NCBI RefSeq assembly: GCF_020097135.1
Contig: NZ_CP083608.1
Coordinates: 62,001 to 126,000, forward strand
DNA length: 64,000 nt
Reading direction: 5' to 3'
Origin: Macrococcus armenti
Lineage (GTDB): Bacteria; Bacillota; Bacilli; Staphylococcales; Staphylococcaceae
Position numbers and translations under genes: made by a program. This document shows positions 34,388-42,694 of the stretch, one piece after another. The notes below the pieces were generated by a model. The model did no database searches. It had not been told where the DNA came from and saw only the letters and a list, made by a program, of their open reading frames with translations. The first letter of the stretch is position 1; each line of letters begins with the position of its first letter.

Positions 34388-34403
34388 ATCACGCTGCGCT
34401 TTA
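34371..34403. terminator. Bidirectional terminator between yibF-type gene and mntC
   Basis: TAAAGCGCAGCGTG (34371-34384) pairs with CACGCTGCGCTTTA (34390-34403), 14 bp perfect, GC-rich in the middle. It ends both converging transcripts and contains the stop codon of the second YibE/F gene. Confidence 0.92.
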
Positions 34404-35327
34404 TTATTTCAACCCGTTATGAATGGTTTTTATATTATGCTCCATCATTTTATAATAACTGTCTCCATCTGTACCCTTTTGACCGATAGAGTCTGTATAG
34501 ACCTCACCATAAATCGGTGTTTTAGTCATTTCGCTGAGTGACTGCATGCTACGTTTATCGACGCTCGTTTCGACGAATAAAGATTTAACGTCATGATTTT
34601 TGACAAAGTTTATCGCTTGCTTCATCTGTTCTGGTGTACCTTGTTTTTCCGTATTAATCTCCCATATGTAAGCATGACTCAAATCATAATCTCGACTGAA
34701 GTACTTGAACGCGCCTTCACTCGTAATGAGATGACGTTTTGACTTTGGAATATCATTGAATTTATCTTTATACTGTGTGCTTAATGCAGTTAAGCGTTTC
34801 GTGTATTGCTCCATATTATGATGGTACGCTTTTGAATGTTTTTTATCTGCTTTCTCTAGCGCACTAGCGATATTTTTACTGTAAAGAATACCGTTATCAA
34901 TACTTAACCATGCATGTGGATCAATCGCATTATCGTCATGATGTGCCTTTAAGAAAATTTTCTTAACACCATTACTCACAGCAATAACATTGTCATCGCC
35001 TAATTTCTTACCACCTTGTTTTAATGCTTTTTGAAACCATCCGCTTGAAGTCTCTAAATTCAGCCCATTAAACAATACGACGTCAGCATCAGTAATAGCT
35101 TTAATATCTTTCGGTTTTACTTCATAGTCGTGCGGATCCTGTCCGATAGGTACGATATTAGTGACAACTGCATGATCACCTGCAATTGATTTCGTCATAT
35201 CGTAAATAATGGAGTTTGATGTTACGATTTTAATTTTTCCTTCAGTTTTATCTTGCGCACATGCACTTAATAAAAATGCTGCCAGTGCAAAGAAAACAAT
35301 GATTTTTGAGAAAATTTTTGTGTTCAT
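34404..35327 (-). CDS. mntC: Manganese ABC transporter substrate-binding lipoprotein
   Basis: 307 residues. Signal peptide with lipobox LSAC (lipidated Cys23), then a cluster A-I metal-binding protein: the first His in GQDPHDYE, the second in DPHAWLS, a Glu in VETSVDKRS and an Asp in YTDSIG, the usual His-His-Glu-Asp set for manganese or zinc. Order mntA-mntB-mntC with mntR divergent, and an MntR box upstream, points to manganese. ATG 35327 has GAAAGG nine bases upstream and gives a normal lipoprotein signal; the longer frame does not. Confidence 0.92.
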   Translation of the reverse strand: MNTKIFSKIIVFFALAAFLLSACAQDKTEGKIKIVTSNSIIYDMTKSIAGDHAVVTNIVPIGQDPHDYEVKPKDIKAITDADVVLFNGLNLETSSGWFQKALKQGGKKLGDDNVIAVSNGVKKIFLKAHHDDNAIDPHAWLSIDNGILYSKNIASALEKADKKHSKAYHHNMEQYTKRLTALSTQYKDKFNDIPKSKRHLITSEGAFKYFSRDYDLSHAYIWEINTEKQGTPEQMKQAINFVKNHDVKSLFVETSVDKRSMQSLSEMTKTPIYGEVYTDSIGQKGTDGDSYYKMMEHNIKTIHNGLK

Positions 35328-35332
35328 AAATT

Positions 35333-36160
35333 TCATCCTTTCGTTATGAATCGTTTTTTTGTTTGATTGAGTGTAAATATTACGAGATAGATTAATGTTG
35401 CGATAATCACGATGCATGCACCACTTGGAACGTTCAGTATATAACTGATATATATACCGGTAACTGCACTGAATAATCCGAATGTCGCAGATAAAAGCAT
35501 CATCTTGTGTAAGCTTTTAGAAATTAAATATGCGCTTGATGCAGGTGTAATCAACATTGCAACGACAAGAATAATGCCTATTGTTTGTAAGCTGACGACT
35601 GTAATAAGTGCTAGCATTATCATTACAGTGTAATGCCAGAATGCGGGGTTAATGCCATTCATTCTACTGAAGACCGGATCGAACGTCGTTAACTTAAGTT
35701 GTCTATAAGAGACAATGATAATGATGAGTACAGCGAGACTAACAAAAAGTGTTGTGTACATTGCTTCTTTCGTTACCGTAAGGATATCTCCGAATAATAT
35801 ATGGTATAAATTTGTCGTCGTTTCCATCATGCTGATCATTACGACACCGATAGAGAAGAATAGCGTAAATGCTATGCCAATCGCAGCATCTTTTTTTGTT
35901 TTAGATCGGTCTGTTATTGCCCCGATAAATAGACTCGTTAAGAGACCGGTGAATAATGCACCGATAAACATTGGTATATGTAATAGAAAGCTTAATGCAA
36001 CACCTGGCAATACAGCGTGACTCATCGCATCACCCATTAAACTTAATCCGCGTAATATGATAAGACAGCCTACTACACCTGCTGCGATTCCGACAATCGC
36101 TGCTGTAATTAATGCACGTGATAAGAATGGATAGTTTGAGATTTCAGCAATAAAACTCAT
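35333..36160 (-). CDS. mntB: Manganese ABC transporter permease
   Basis: 275 residues with eight hydrophobic segments, the ABC-3 permease fold. LMGDAMSHAVLPGVALSF is the family signature that docks to the ATPase, and LQTIGIILVVAMLITPASSAYL is the conserved C-terminal pair. GGAGGTG lies across the end of mntA before ATG 36160, and the gene starts on the base adjacent to the mntA stop. It forms the manganese importer with MntA and MntC. Confidence 0.92.
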   Translation of the reverse strand: MSFIAEISNYPFLSRALITAAIVGIAAGVVGCLIILRGLSLMGDAMSHAVLPGVALSFLLHIPMFIGALFTGLLTSLFIGAITDRSKTKKDAAIGIAFTLFFSIGVVMISMMETTTNLYHILFGDILTVTKEAMYTTLFVSLAVLIIIIVSYRQLKLTTFDPVFSRMNGINPAFWHYTVMIMLALITVVSLQTIGIILVVAMLITPASSAYLISKSLHKMMLLSATFGLFSAVTGIYISYILNVPSGACIVIIATLIYLVIFTLNQTKKRFITKG

Positions 36161-36862
36161 TTAAACACCTCCCTGAACGAAATATGTCTGTTTAATGTTA
36201 TCGTCAGTAAGTATGCTTTCAGTAGGACCTTGGGCAATAATTTCTTTGTTCAGTAAAATGCACTCATCAAACAATTCAGGAGCTGACCTTAAATCATGAT
36301 GCACAATAAAGATGAGTTTTTGATTTGATTTTAATTTGAAGATACAATCTTTAATGATTTCGTAACTTTTGAAGTCAATACCAACAAAAGGCTCATCCAG
36401 AAAGTAAATATCCTTTTCCTCCATAAGGCTTCTTGCGATCAATACGCGCTGTAACTGGCCGCCACTTAAATCACTGATCAGTTTATGCTGAATATCATTT
36501 AATTCCATCAACGTCATTAATTCATTCACCTTTTTATTATCCGCACGATACTTCATTAAAGGGGATGGGGATAAACCGGATCTAATCGTATCAATAACAG
36601 TGATAGGAAATTCGATATCTATAGATGATTTCTGAGGAATATAGGCACAACGTGTAAGTTGCTTATTTAATGGTTTATTATCAACATACACCGATCCAGT
36701 TGAGCGAATAAAACTAAGCATACTTTTAAATAATGTAGACTTCCCGGCGCCATTCGGACCTAAAACTCCTATAAGCTTTCCTGTTAATTGTTGTGTATAA
36801 TTAATGTTACGAAGAATATGACGACCATCTATAAAAACGTTTAAATTATTGATTGAAAGCAT
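36161..36862 (-). CDS. mntA: Manganese ABC transporter ATP-binding protein
   Basis: 233 residues, ABC ATPase of the zinc/manganese group: Walker A GPNGAGKSTLF (~34), signature LSGGQLQR, Walker B IYFLDEPFVGID, H-loop IVHHDLR. It energises MntB. ATG 36862 has AAAGG eight bases upstream; a GTG three codons earlier overlaps that site. First gene of the operon, preceded by an MntR box. Confidence 0.92.
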   Translation of the reverse strand: MLSINNLNVFIDGRHILRNINYTQQLTGKLIGVLGPNGAGKSTLFKSMLSFIRSTGSVYVDNKPLNKQLTRCAYIPQKSSIDIEFPITVIDTIRSGLSPSPLMKYRADNKKVNELMTLMELNDIQHKLISDLSGGQLQRVLIARSLMEEKDIYFLDEPFVGIDFKSYEIIKDCIFKLKSNQKLIFIVHHDLRSAPELFDECILLNKEIIAQGPTESILTDDNIKQTYFVQGGV

Positions 36863-36895
36863 AGACAACACCTTTTATATTATATTAAAAATAAT

Positions 36896-36911
36896 TTTAG
36901 GTAAACCTAAA
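36896..36911. promoter_or_regulatory. MntR box of mntABC
   Basis: TTTAGGTAAACCTAAA is a 16-bp dyad matching the MntR operator form TTTAGGNNNNCCTAAA. It lies 34 bases upstream of mntA and 79 bases from the divergent mntR start, so it probably represses mntABC in high manganese. Confidence 0.9.
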
Positions 36912-36989
36912 CTATATTTAATATAATACTGAAAAAATCATAAATCAATGGGAAAGTTTGAATAAAATGTGAATACTGGAGGGAAATGC

Positions 36990-37628
36990 ATGTTAACTGA
37001 AGAGAAAGAGGATTATTTAAAATGTATTTATCATAATAATGGTTTGAATGAATATGTTTCCAATAAAAAAATTGCAACACATCTTGGGATCAAGCCACCC
37101 TCTGTAACAGAGATGACGAATCGATTAGAAAAAGAGGGGTATATTACAACTAAACCTTATAAAGGGGCAAGGCTGACAGAAGTTGGAGAGAAAGAAGTTG
37201 CCAGAATTGTAAAACGTCATCGCTTAATTGAATGCTTTTTAATAGAATCGTTAGGCTATCGCTGGGATGAAGTTCATATGGAAGCGGAAGTGCTCGAACA
37301 CCGTGTATCAGATTTATTTATAGAACGCCTCGATGAGATGCTCTGTTATCCTGAATATTGTCCGCATGGTGCATTAATTCCAAGAGAGAGCTTGCAGGAA
37401 GAAGAACTTCATATGGTTACCGAACTAAATGCAGGTGATTCATTTATTCTTTCAAAAGTTCATGATGAAGTGGCGTTGTTATCGTATTTATACGAGAATG
37501 ATATAAAGATTAACGATAGGTTGAGAATTGATTCGATTGATGAAGCGAATCAAATTATGTATTTGAATAAAGGTGATAAGTCTGTAAGTCTGAGTATGGA
37601 TAATGCCAAAAAATTATATTATAAATAA
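36990..37628 (+). CDS. mntR: Manganese-dependent transcriptional regulator MntR (DtxR family)
   Basis: 212 residues: an N-terminal winged helix (IATHLGIKPPSVTEMTNRLEKEGYI), a dimerisation/metal domain (HRLIECFLIESLGYRWDEVHMEAEVLEH with conserved Glu and His ligands, plus Asp8) and a C-terminal SH3-like FeoA domain, as in the long staphylococcal MntR. It represses mntABC when manganese is plentiful through the dyad upstream. ATG 36990 follows GGAGGG; the GTG seven codons earlier precedes that site. Followed by a shared terminator. Confidence 0.93.
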   Translation: MLTEEKEDYLKCIYHNNGLNEYVSNKKIATHLGIKPPSVTEMTNRLEKEGYITTKPYKGARLTEVGEKEVARIVKRHRLIECFLIESLGYRWDEVHMEAEVLEHRVSDLFIERLDEMLCYPEYCPHGALIPRESLQEEELHMVTELNAGDSFILSKVHDEVALLSYLYENDIKINDRLRIDSIDEANQIMYLNKGDKSVSLSMDNAKKLYYK

Positions 37629-37634
37629 CAAAAG

Positions 37635-37658
37635 CGCCGAACCGCATGCAGTTCGGCG
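37635..37658. terminator. Bidirectional terminator between mntR and the FNT channel gene
   Basis: CGCCGAAC (37635-37642) pairs with GTTCGGCG (37651-37658) around a self-complementary GCATGC loop. Ts occur on the minus strand immediately after the stem and moderately on the plus strand. Confidence 0.85.
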
Positions 37659-37665
37659 TTCATTA

Positions 37666-38490
37666 TTATCCTTTTATTTCATTTCTGCTTCCATTTAAAT
37701 ATGCATAAACAAGTCCTACAAAGATTCCGCCTCCGATATAGTTACCGATATAAGCGAAAACAATGTTTTTCAGAACATCGATCCATGATAATGCATCAAT
37801 ATTATAGAACATCATTCCTGCAAATAACCCTGCATTATAAACAACGTGTTCGTATGCCATAAATACGAAAATTACAACACCGACACCGATAAAGAACACT
37901 TTCGCGAGTGCTTCTTTACATTGAAGTGAAATATAAATTCCGATATTAATAAAGAAGTTAGCAAAAATCCCTTTTATTAAAATTGTAAGCCACGTAGAAT
38001 CAATTGTTTTTGCATTAACTGTTTTTGTAAGTGCAGCGACCATTTCGGGCGTCATTACTTTAGTTCCTGTCATCATACCGAATAATACGAAGCCACCAAT
38101 GATGTTACCGATAAAGCAGTATGTAAAAATTTTCATCACTTTAGGCAGTGAGATGACTTTATAATAAAGACCAACAGTCATGAACATAAAGTTACTCGTC
38201 AATAATTCCGAGTTTGTAAGTACAATCATAACGAGTGCAATACTGAATGATATAGCACCAAGTAAATTAATTAAACCTGGGTTTACTCCTGCAAATTGTG
38301 TTTTGACTGCCAGCATTAATACCGTCATAATTGCGAGTAAAAATCCAGACATAACAGATTTCAGCATGTATCTGCCAGGTGTGCGGTCAACCATGATTTC
38401 TTTTGTTGCTACTTGACCAACGATATTTTCGATATTAGGTTTTGAAGCATGTGTATCTTCAATTGTTTTTACAGGTCGTGCGAGTGTCAT
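37666..38490 (-). CDS. Formate/nitrite transporter family protein
   Basis: 274 residues with six transmembrane segments typical of the pentameric FNT channels. The FMAYEHVVYNAGLF segment is the variant of the family signature with the central His; the N-terminus is a ~45-residue cytoplasmic tail. It conducts formate, nitrite or related anions. Start ATG 38490 has GGAGGG eight bases upstream; the longer frame from 38523 crosses a Rex-like operator. The nearest S. aureus relative is the NirC/FocA-type protein. Monocistronic. Confidence 0.87.
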   Translation of the reverse strand: MTLARPVKTIEDTHASKPNIENIVGQVATKEIMVDRTPGRYMLKSVMSGFLLAIMTVLMLAVKTQFAGVNPGLINLLGAISFSIALVMIVLTNSELLTSNFMFMTVGLYYKVISLPKVMKIFTYCFIGNIIGGFVLFGMMTGTKVMTPEMVAALTKTVNAKTIDSTWLTILIKGIFANFFINIGIYISLQCKEALAKVFFIGVGVVIFVFMAYEHVVYNAGLFAGMMFYNIDALSWIDVLKNIVFAYIGNYIGGGIFVGLVYAYLNGSRNEIKG

Positions 38491-38507
38491 AATATCCCTC
38501 CGTATAT

Positions 38508-38525
38508 ATGTGCAATGTTTCACAA
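38508..38525 (-). promoter_or_regulatory. Rex-like operator upstream of the FNT channel gene
   Basis: ATGTGCA-ATGT-TTCACAA fits the Rex consensus TTGTGAA-N4-TTCACAA at 12 of 14 specified positions. It lies between a possible -10 and the ribosome site of the FNT gene. Rex derepresses fermentation and anaerobic genes when NADH is high; a nirC-type gene is a reported S. aureus Rex target. Confidence 0.55.
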
Positions 38526-38710
38526 TTACTATATCATATTAAAAATTGTTTTTATATAGTAATTTTACAATATTATACTCGTTGTTTGAATAAAAGTCAC
38601 AGTAAAAATAATAAGCGTATTAAAGATAAAGCTCTAAATGAGAATATACAATATTAAATGATAATTTTTGATGCTGGAAACTGATTAAATCAAGGCATAC
38701 TAATTGTTAA

Positions 38711-38725
38711 TTAAAATAATTATAA
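38711..38725 (+). promoter_or_regulatory. PerR-like box upstream of the ahpC promoter
   Basis: TTAAAATAATTATAA matches 13 of 14 specified PerR-box positions and lies 17 bases upstream of the ahpC -35. The remainder of the 345-base intergenic region 38491-38835 holds only the Rex-like site and the ahpC promoter; I see no gene. Confidence 0.55.
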
Positions 38726-38741
38726 ATTTAGGTGTCTTTAG

Positions 38742-38769
38742 TTGACTTGTATTATGCATCATGTATAAT
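38742..38769 (+). promoter_or_regulatory. ahpC promoter
   Basis: TTGACT (38742-38747), a 16-base spacer and TATAAT (38764-38769) make a strong vegetative promoter. The start point would be near 38776, just before the second PerR-like box. Confidence 0.75.
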
Positions 38770-38783
38770 AAGTATTGTAGAGA

Positions 38784-38798
38784 TTAGAATTATTCTAA
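38784..38798 (+). promoter_or_regulatory. PerR box downstream of the ahpC promoter
   Basis: TTAGAATTATTCTAA is a perfect 7-1-7 dyad that differs from the PerR consensus at two symmetric positions. Placed just after the transcription start, it would block elongation or initiation. PerR control of ahpCF is known in S. aureus. Confidence 0.7.
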
Positions 38799-38835
38799 AT
38801 AAGAATTTTATTAAATTTTCAGGAGGAATTTATTT

Positions 38836-39405
38836 ATGTCATTAATCAACAAAGAAATTTTACCATTCACAGCACAAGCGTATGATCCAAAAGGTGATAA
38901 GTTTGTAGAAGTATCAAATGAGTCAATGAAAGGTTCTTGGAACATCGTATGTTTCTACCCAGCAGACTTCACTTTCGTATGCCCAACTGAATTAGAAGAT
39001 TTACAAGATCATTATGCTACATTACAAGACTTAGGTGTTAATGTGTACTCAGTATCATGTGATACACACTTCACACACAAAGCTTGGCATGATCATTCAG
39101 AAGCGATTTCTAAAATTCAATACACGATGATTGGTGACCCATCACACGTTATCGCGCGTAACTTTGATGTATTAGATGAGGAAGCTGGTCTTGCTCAACG
39201 TGCTACATTCTTAATCGATCCAGACGGTGTTGTTCAAACAATGGAAATTAACAACGATGGTATCGGTCGTGAAGCAAGCGTGTTAATCGACAAAGTGAAA
39301 GCTGCGCAATATGTAGCATCACATGATGGTGAAGTTTGTCCTGCAAAATGGAAAGAAGGATCAGAAACTTTAACACCAGGTCTAGATTTAGTAGGTAAAA
39401 TTTAA
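38836..39405 (+). CDS. ahpC: Alkyl hydroperoxide reductase subunit C (peroxiredoxin)
   Basis: 189-residue typical 2-Cys peroxiredoxin. The peroxidatic Cys49 is in [13 protein letters not shown] and the resolving Cys near 168 is in GEVCPAKW; the C-terminus is the usual AhpC tail. It reduces peroxides and peroxynitrite and is recycled by AhpF encoded next. AGGAGG precedes ATG 38836. PerR-type boxes flank the promoter. An intergenic hairpin separates it from ahpF and may set the ratio of the two products. Confidence 0.96.
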   Translation: MSLINKEILPFTAQAYDPKGDKFVEVSNESMKGSWNIVCFYPADFTFVCPTELEDLQDHYATLQDLGVNVYSVSCDTHFTHKAWHDHSEAISKIQYTMIGDPSHVIARNFDVLDEEAGLAQRATFLIDPDGVVQTMEINNDGIGREASVLIDKVKAAQYVASHDGEVCPAKWKEGSETLTPGLDLVGKI

Positions 39406-39435
39406 TTATTGAACTTAACATCAATATTTATAGTG

Positions 39436-39460
39436 CCACAACGTATATATTGCGTTGTGG
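39436..39460 (+). other. Hairpin between ahpC and ahpF
   Basis: CCACAACG (39436-39443) pairs with CGTTGTGG (39453-39460). The following bases are not a T run, so it could be a weak attenuator or an RNA stability element that raises ahpC over ahpF. Confidence 0.65.
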
Positions 39461-39511
39461 TCTCTATTATCTTTAAAGTGTATAAATATACAACAAAAGG
39501 AGCGTAAGTAA

Positions 39512-41035
39512 ATGCTAGATAATAATTTAAAACAGCAATTAGGCCAATATCTCGAACTACTTGAAGGCGAAATCGTTTTAACAGCAAGTAAAGGTGATGA
39601 TAAAACTTCACAGGATATGATGGCATTATTAAATGAAATTAGTGAAATGTCGGATAAGATATCTATTCAAGAAGCTACGCTTAAGCGAACACCTAGCTTC
39701 ACAGTAGCACGTCCTGAAGAGGAGGCGCGTGTAACATTTGCGGGTGTTCCGTTAGGTCATGAATTTACATCATTAGTGCTTGCATTACTTCAAGTGAGTG
39801 GAAGAGCGCCGAAATTAGACGAAGATGTCATTGATCAAATTAAGAAAATTGATAAGCTATTAAACTTTGAAACTTTCGTAAGCTTGACATGCACAAAATG
39901 TCCTGACGTTGTTCAGGCTTTAAACGTAATGTCAGTATTAAATCCGAACATCACACATACGATGATTGATGGGGCGGCATATAGAGAAGAATCTAAAGAT
40001 ATTATGGCCGTGCCAAGCATCTTCTTAAATGGCGAAGAATTCGGTAGCGGTAAGATGACCGTTGAAGAAATTATCAACCAAGTAGGAGGCGGTATGGACG
40101 CTTCTGAATTTGATGCGAAAGCACCGTTTGATGTACTAGTAATTGGTGGAGGTCCGGCAAGTGCTGCTGCTTCTATTTATGCCGCGCGTAAAGGGTTACG
40201 TACAGGTGTAGTTGCTGAGCGTATCGGTGGTCAGGTCAATGATACTGCAGCAATTGAGAATTTCATTTCAGTGAAAGAAACGACTGGACCAGAGTTTGCC
40301 CAAAATTTAGCAGACCATATTAAGAGTTATGATATTGATGTTATGAATGCGGTACGCGTAGATTCAATTGAAAAGATTGAAGATATGGTACATGTAACAC
40401 TTGAGAATGGTGGAAAACTTTCAAGTAAAACATTAATTATCGGTACTGGCGCAAAATGGCGTAATATGAACGTACCAGGTGAAGCTGAGTATAAAAACAA
40501 AGGTGTTGCATATTGCCCACACTGCGACGGACCATTATTTGAAGATAAACGCGTAGCGGTTGTCGGCGGAGGAAACTCTGGTGTTGAAGCAGCAATTGAT
40601 TTAGCAGGAATTGTTGAACATGTAACATTACTGGAATTTGGTGAGACTTTGCGTGCAGATAAAGTACTGCAGGATCGATTAGCTTCATTAAACAACACAG
40701 AAATTATTAAATCAGCAGCTACGAAAGAACTGACAGGTGACGACAAACTTAAAGCATTAACGTATGTGGATCGTAATACAAATGAAGAGCATACTATTGA
40801 TTTAGAAGGTGTATTCGTTCAAATCGGTCTTGTACCTAGCACTGAATTTGTTGGTGACTTAGTTGAACGCAACAATCGTGGCGAAATTATCGTAGACCGT
40901 AAAGGTGCAACAAATGTACCAGGTATTTTCGCGGCAGGAGATTGTACGGATCAAGCATATAAACAAATTATTATTTCGATGGGTGCAGGCGCAACAGCTG
41001 CATTAAGCGCATTCGATTACTTAATTAGAAATTAA
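39512..41035 (+). CDS. ahpF: Alkyl hydroperoxide reductase subunit F
   Basis: 507-residue flavoprotein that passes electrons from NADH to AhpC. The N-terminal double thioredoxin fold carries CTKC near residues 129-132; the FAD domain begins DVLVIGGGPASAAA near 208, the active CPHC pair is near 335 and the NADH motif VAVVGGGNSGVEAA follows. The order of redox centres is that of AhpF rather than thioredoxin reductase alone. AAAGGAG precedes ATG 39512. It is 106 bases after ahpC, with a strong terminator downstream. Confidence 0.96.
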   Translation: MLDNNLKQQLGQYLELLEGEIVLTASKGDDKTSQDMMALLNEISEMSDKISIQEATLKRTPSFTVARPEEEARVTFAGVPLGHEFTSLVLALLQVSGRAPKLDEDVIDQIKKIDKLLNFETFVSLTCTKCPDVVQALNVMSVLNPNITHTMIDGAAYREESKDIMAVPSIFLNGEEFGSGKMTVEEIINQVGGGMDASEFDAKAPFDVLVIGGGPASAAASIYAARKGLRTGVVAERIGGQVNDTAAIENFISVKETTGPEFAQNLADHIKSYDIDVMNAVRVDSIEKIEDMVHVTLENGGKLSSKTLIIGTGAKWRNMNVPGEAEYKNKGVAYCPHCDGPLFEDKRVAVVGGGNSGVEAAIDLAGIVEHVTLLEFGETLRADKVLQDRLASLNNTEIIKSAATKELTGDDKLKALTYVDRNTNEEHTIDLEGVFVQIGLVPSTEFVGDLVERNNRGEIIVDRKGATNVPGIFAAGDCTDQAYKQIIISMGAGATAALSAFDYLIRN

Positions 41036-41044
41036 TTCACTATG

Positions 41045-41086
41045 AGACTACATAAGATGTATAATATCTTATGTAGTCTTTTTATT
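41045..41086 (+). terminator. Terminator of ahpCF
   Basis: A perfect 14-bp stem (41045-41058 with 41066-41079) followed by TTTTTATTT. Located 10 bases past the ahpF stop. Confidence 0.93.
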
Positions 41087-41128
41087 TGAAAATTTAAATA
41101 ATTAAGTAAAAATCTGGAGGTTACTGAG

Positions 41129-41902
41129 ATGAAGAAGTTGTTATATTTTTTAATTGCAGTGTTTGTATTAAGTGCTTGCAGCAATGATGGTGCGACAAGC
41201 AGTAAAGCTTCCAAAGATAAGACAGTAATTACAGTTTCGGCTGCTGCAAGCTTGAAAGATGCTTTAAATGATATCGAAAAAGCATACGAAAAAGAGCATA
41301 AGCATGTCGACTTAAAATTTAACTATGGTGCATCAGGTGCATTGGCGCAGCAAATAAAGTCAGGCGCACCCGTAGATGTATTTATTTCAGCAGCAGAAGA
41401 TAAGGTAGATGATTTAGTGAAAGATGATAAAGTAAATAAGCAAGATACAAAGCAACTCTTAAAAAATCATCTCGTTATCGTATCTAAGGACAAACTCGAA
41501 AATATGAATGCACTCACTTCAGAACAAGTACAGAAAATTGCACTGGGTAATCCTGAACTTGTACCAGCTGGTAAATATGGCAAGCAAGCGTTAGAACGTG
41601 CAAATTTATATGAAAAGTTAAAACCAAAATATGTACTGGCGAAAGATGTAAGGCAAGTACTGACGTATGTTGAAACTGGGAATGTTGAAGCAGGTATCGT
41701 ATATACATCAGACTTGAAAGCAAGCGATAAAATTAAAAACGTTGTGACGATAGAAGACAAGATGCATGATGAAATTATTTATCCAGCTGCAATCGTTAAA
41801 GATACAAAGCATATGAAAGAAGCTAGAGCATTTTATGAATATTTGGACACACGACAATCAATTGAAGTTTTTGAGAATGCTGGATTTGATAAAGTAAAAT
41901 AA
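41129..41902 (+). CDS. modA: Molybdate ABC transporter substrate-binding lipoprotein
   Basis: 257 residues. Signal peptide with lipobox LSAC (Cys17), then VSAAASLKDALNDIEKAY and FNYGASGALAQQI, the oxyanion-binding segments of ModA, plus GAPVDVFISAAEDKVDDL. It captures molybdate (or tungstate) outside the membrane for a ModBC permease. No modB or modC is next to it in this window. GGAGG precedes ATG 41129. The next gene, 15 bases downstream, is a frameshifted YdeI-type gene. Confidence 0.9.
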   Translation: MKKLLYFLIAVFVLSACSNDGATSSKASKDKTVITVSAAASLKDALNDIEKAYEKEHKHVDLKFNYGASGALAQQIKSGAPVDVFISAAEDKVDDLVKDDKVNKQDTKQLLKNHLVIVSKDKLENMNALTSEQVQKIALGNPELVPAGKYGKQALERANLYEKLKPKYVLAKDVRQVLTYVETGNVEAGIVYTSDLKASDKIKNVVTIEDKMHDEIIYPAAIVKDTKHMKEARAFYEYLDTRQSIEVFENAGFDKVK

Positions 41903-41917
41903 TAAAGAGGTTACAAA

Positions 41918-42501
41918 ATGGAAAAAGAACAAAAATTACAACGATTTTTCGAGAAAGAATCACAATGGCAGTCAGCATATTTAGCGTTTAGATCACTGAT
42001 GCAGGATACAGAACTGGAAGAAGATTATAAATGGATGCATCCGTGCTATACTTTAAAAGGGAAAAATGTCGTTTTAATGCATGGTTTTAAAGCATATGTA
42101 GCATTACTTTTTCATAAAGGTGCACTGATTGAAGATAAATTTAATATGCTCGTTCAGCAGACAGAAAATGTACAATCTGCAAGACAGCTGCGATTTAGCC
42201 AGTAGAGGAAATTCATGATAAGCAGGAACAAATTAAGTGGTATATAAATGAAGCGATTAAGATTGAAGCTTCTGGAAAGAAAATAGAGAAACAGCAAACA
42301 GAGATTGAAATTCCGACTGAGATGGCAGAAATCTTTGCAGAAGATGAGGCTTATGAATCACACTTCCATGCACTCACACTAGGAAGGCAGCGCGCGTATA
42401 TTCTAGATATTAATAAAGCGAAAAAAAGTGAAACGAGAACAAATCGAGTGATGAAACATAGGGATAAAATTATGCTCGGTAAAGGAATATTAGATAAATA
42501 A
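41918..42501 (+). pseudogene. YdeI/OmdA-type protein gene with a frameshift
   Basis: The first 95 codons encode a DUF1801-type N-terminal half (DYKWMHPCYTLKGKNVVLMHGFKAYVALLFHKGAL) and stop at TAG 42203. A different frame, open from 42199 to TAA 42501, supplies the expected continuation: VEEIHDKQEQIKWYINEAI and then a C-terminal domain with FHALTLGRQRAYILDINKAKKSETR. Losing one base near 42200 explains the break (the intact family reads RF-x-x-V-EEI). Members are linked to stress or peptide resistance, without a firm role. A sequencing error is the alternative. Confidence 0.8.
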
Positions 42502-42537
42502 AAATTGTTTTTAGTTAATAATAAAATTTGTTGTTGT

Positions 42538-42575
42538 GGACGTGTTTGTTTTATAAAACACGTCCGTATTTTTTA
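42538..42575 (+). terminator. Terminator after the YdeI-type gene
   Basis: GGACGTGTTT (42538-42547) pairs with AAACACGTCC (42556-42565); GTATTTTTT follows. Confidence 0.88.
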
Positions 42576-42694
42576 ATAAAAACTATTTAAACAAAAGGAA
42601 TTTAATACTTGTTTACAAAAATTTAACAGAAATTAATATACTTCCTGTAAAATTTGTATATTATTATATATATCAAATAATTTAGGAGTGTTTT

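Noticed and set aside
40327-40746. 139-codon antisense frame within ahpF
   Set aside because: Antisense to a highly conserved enzyme gene, with composition typical of a reverse-frame shadow and no start signals.
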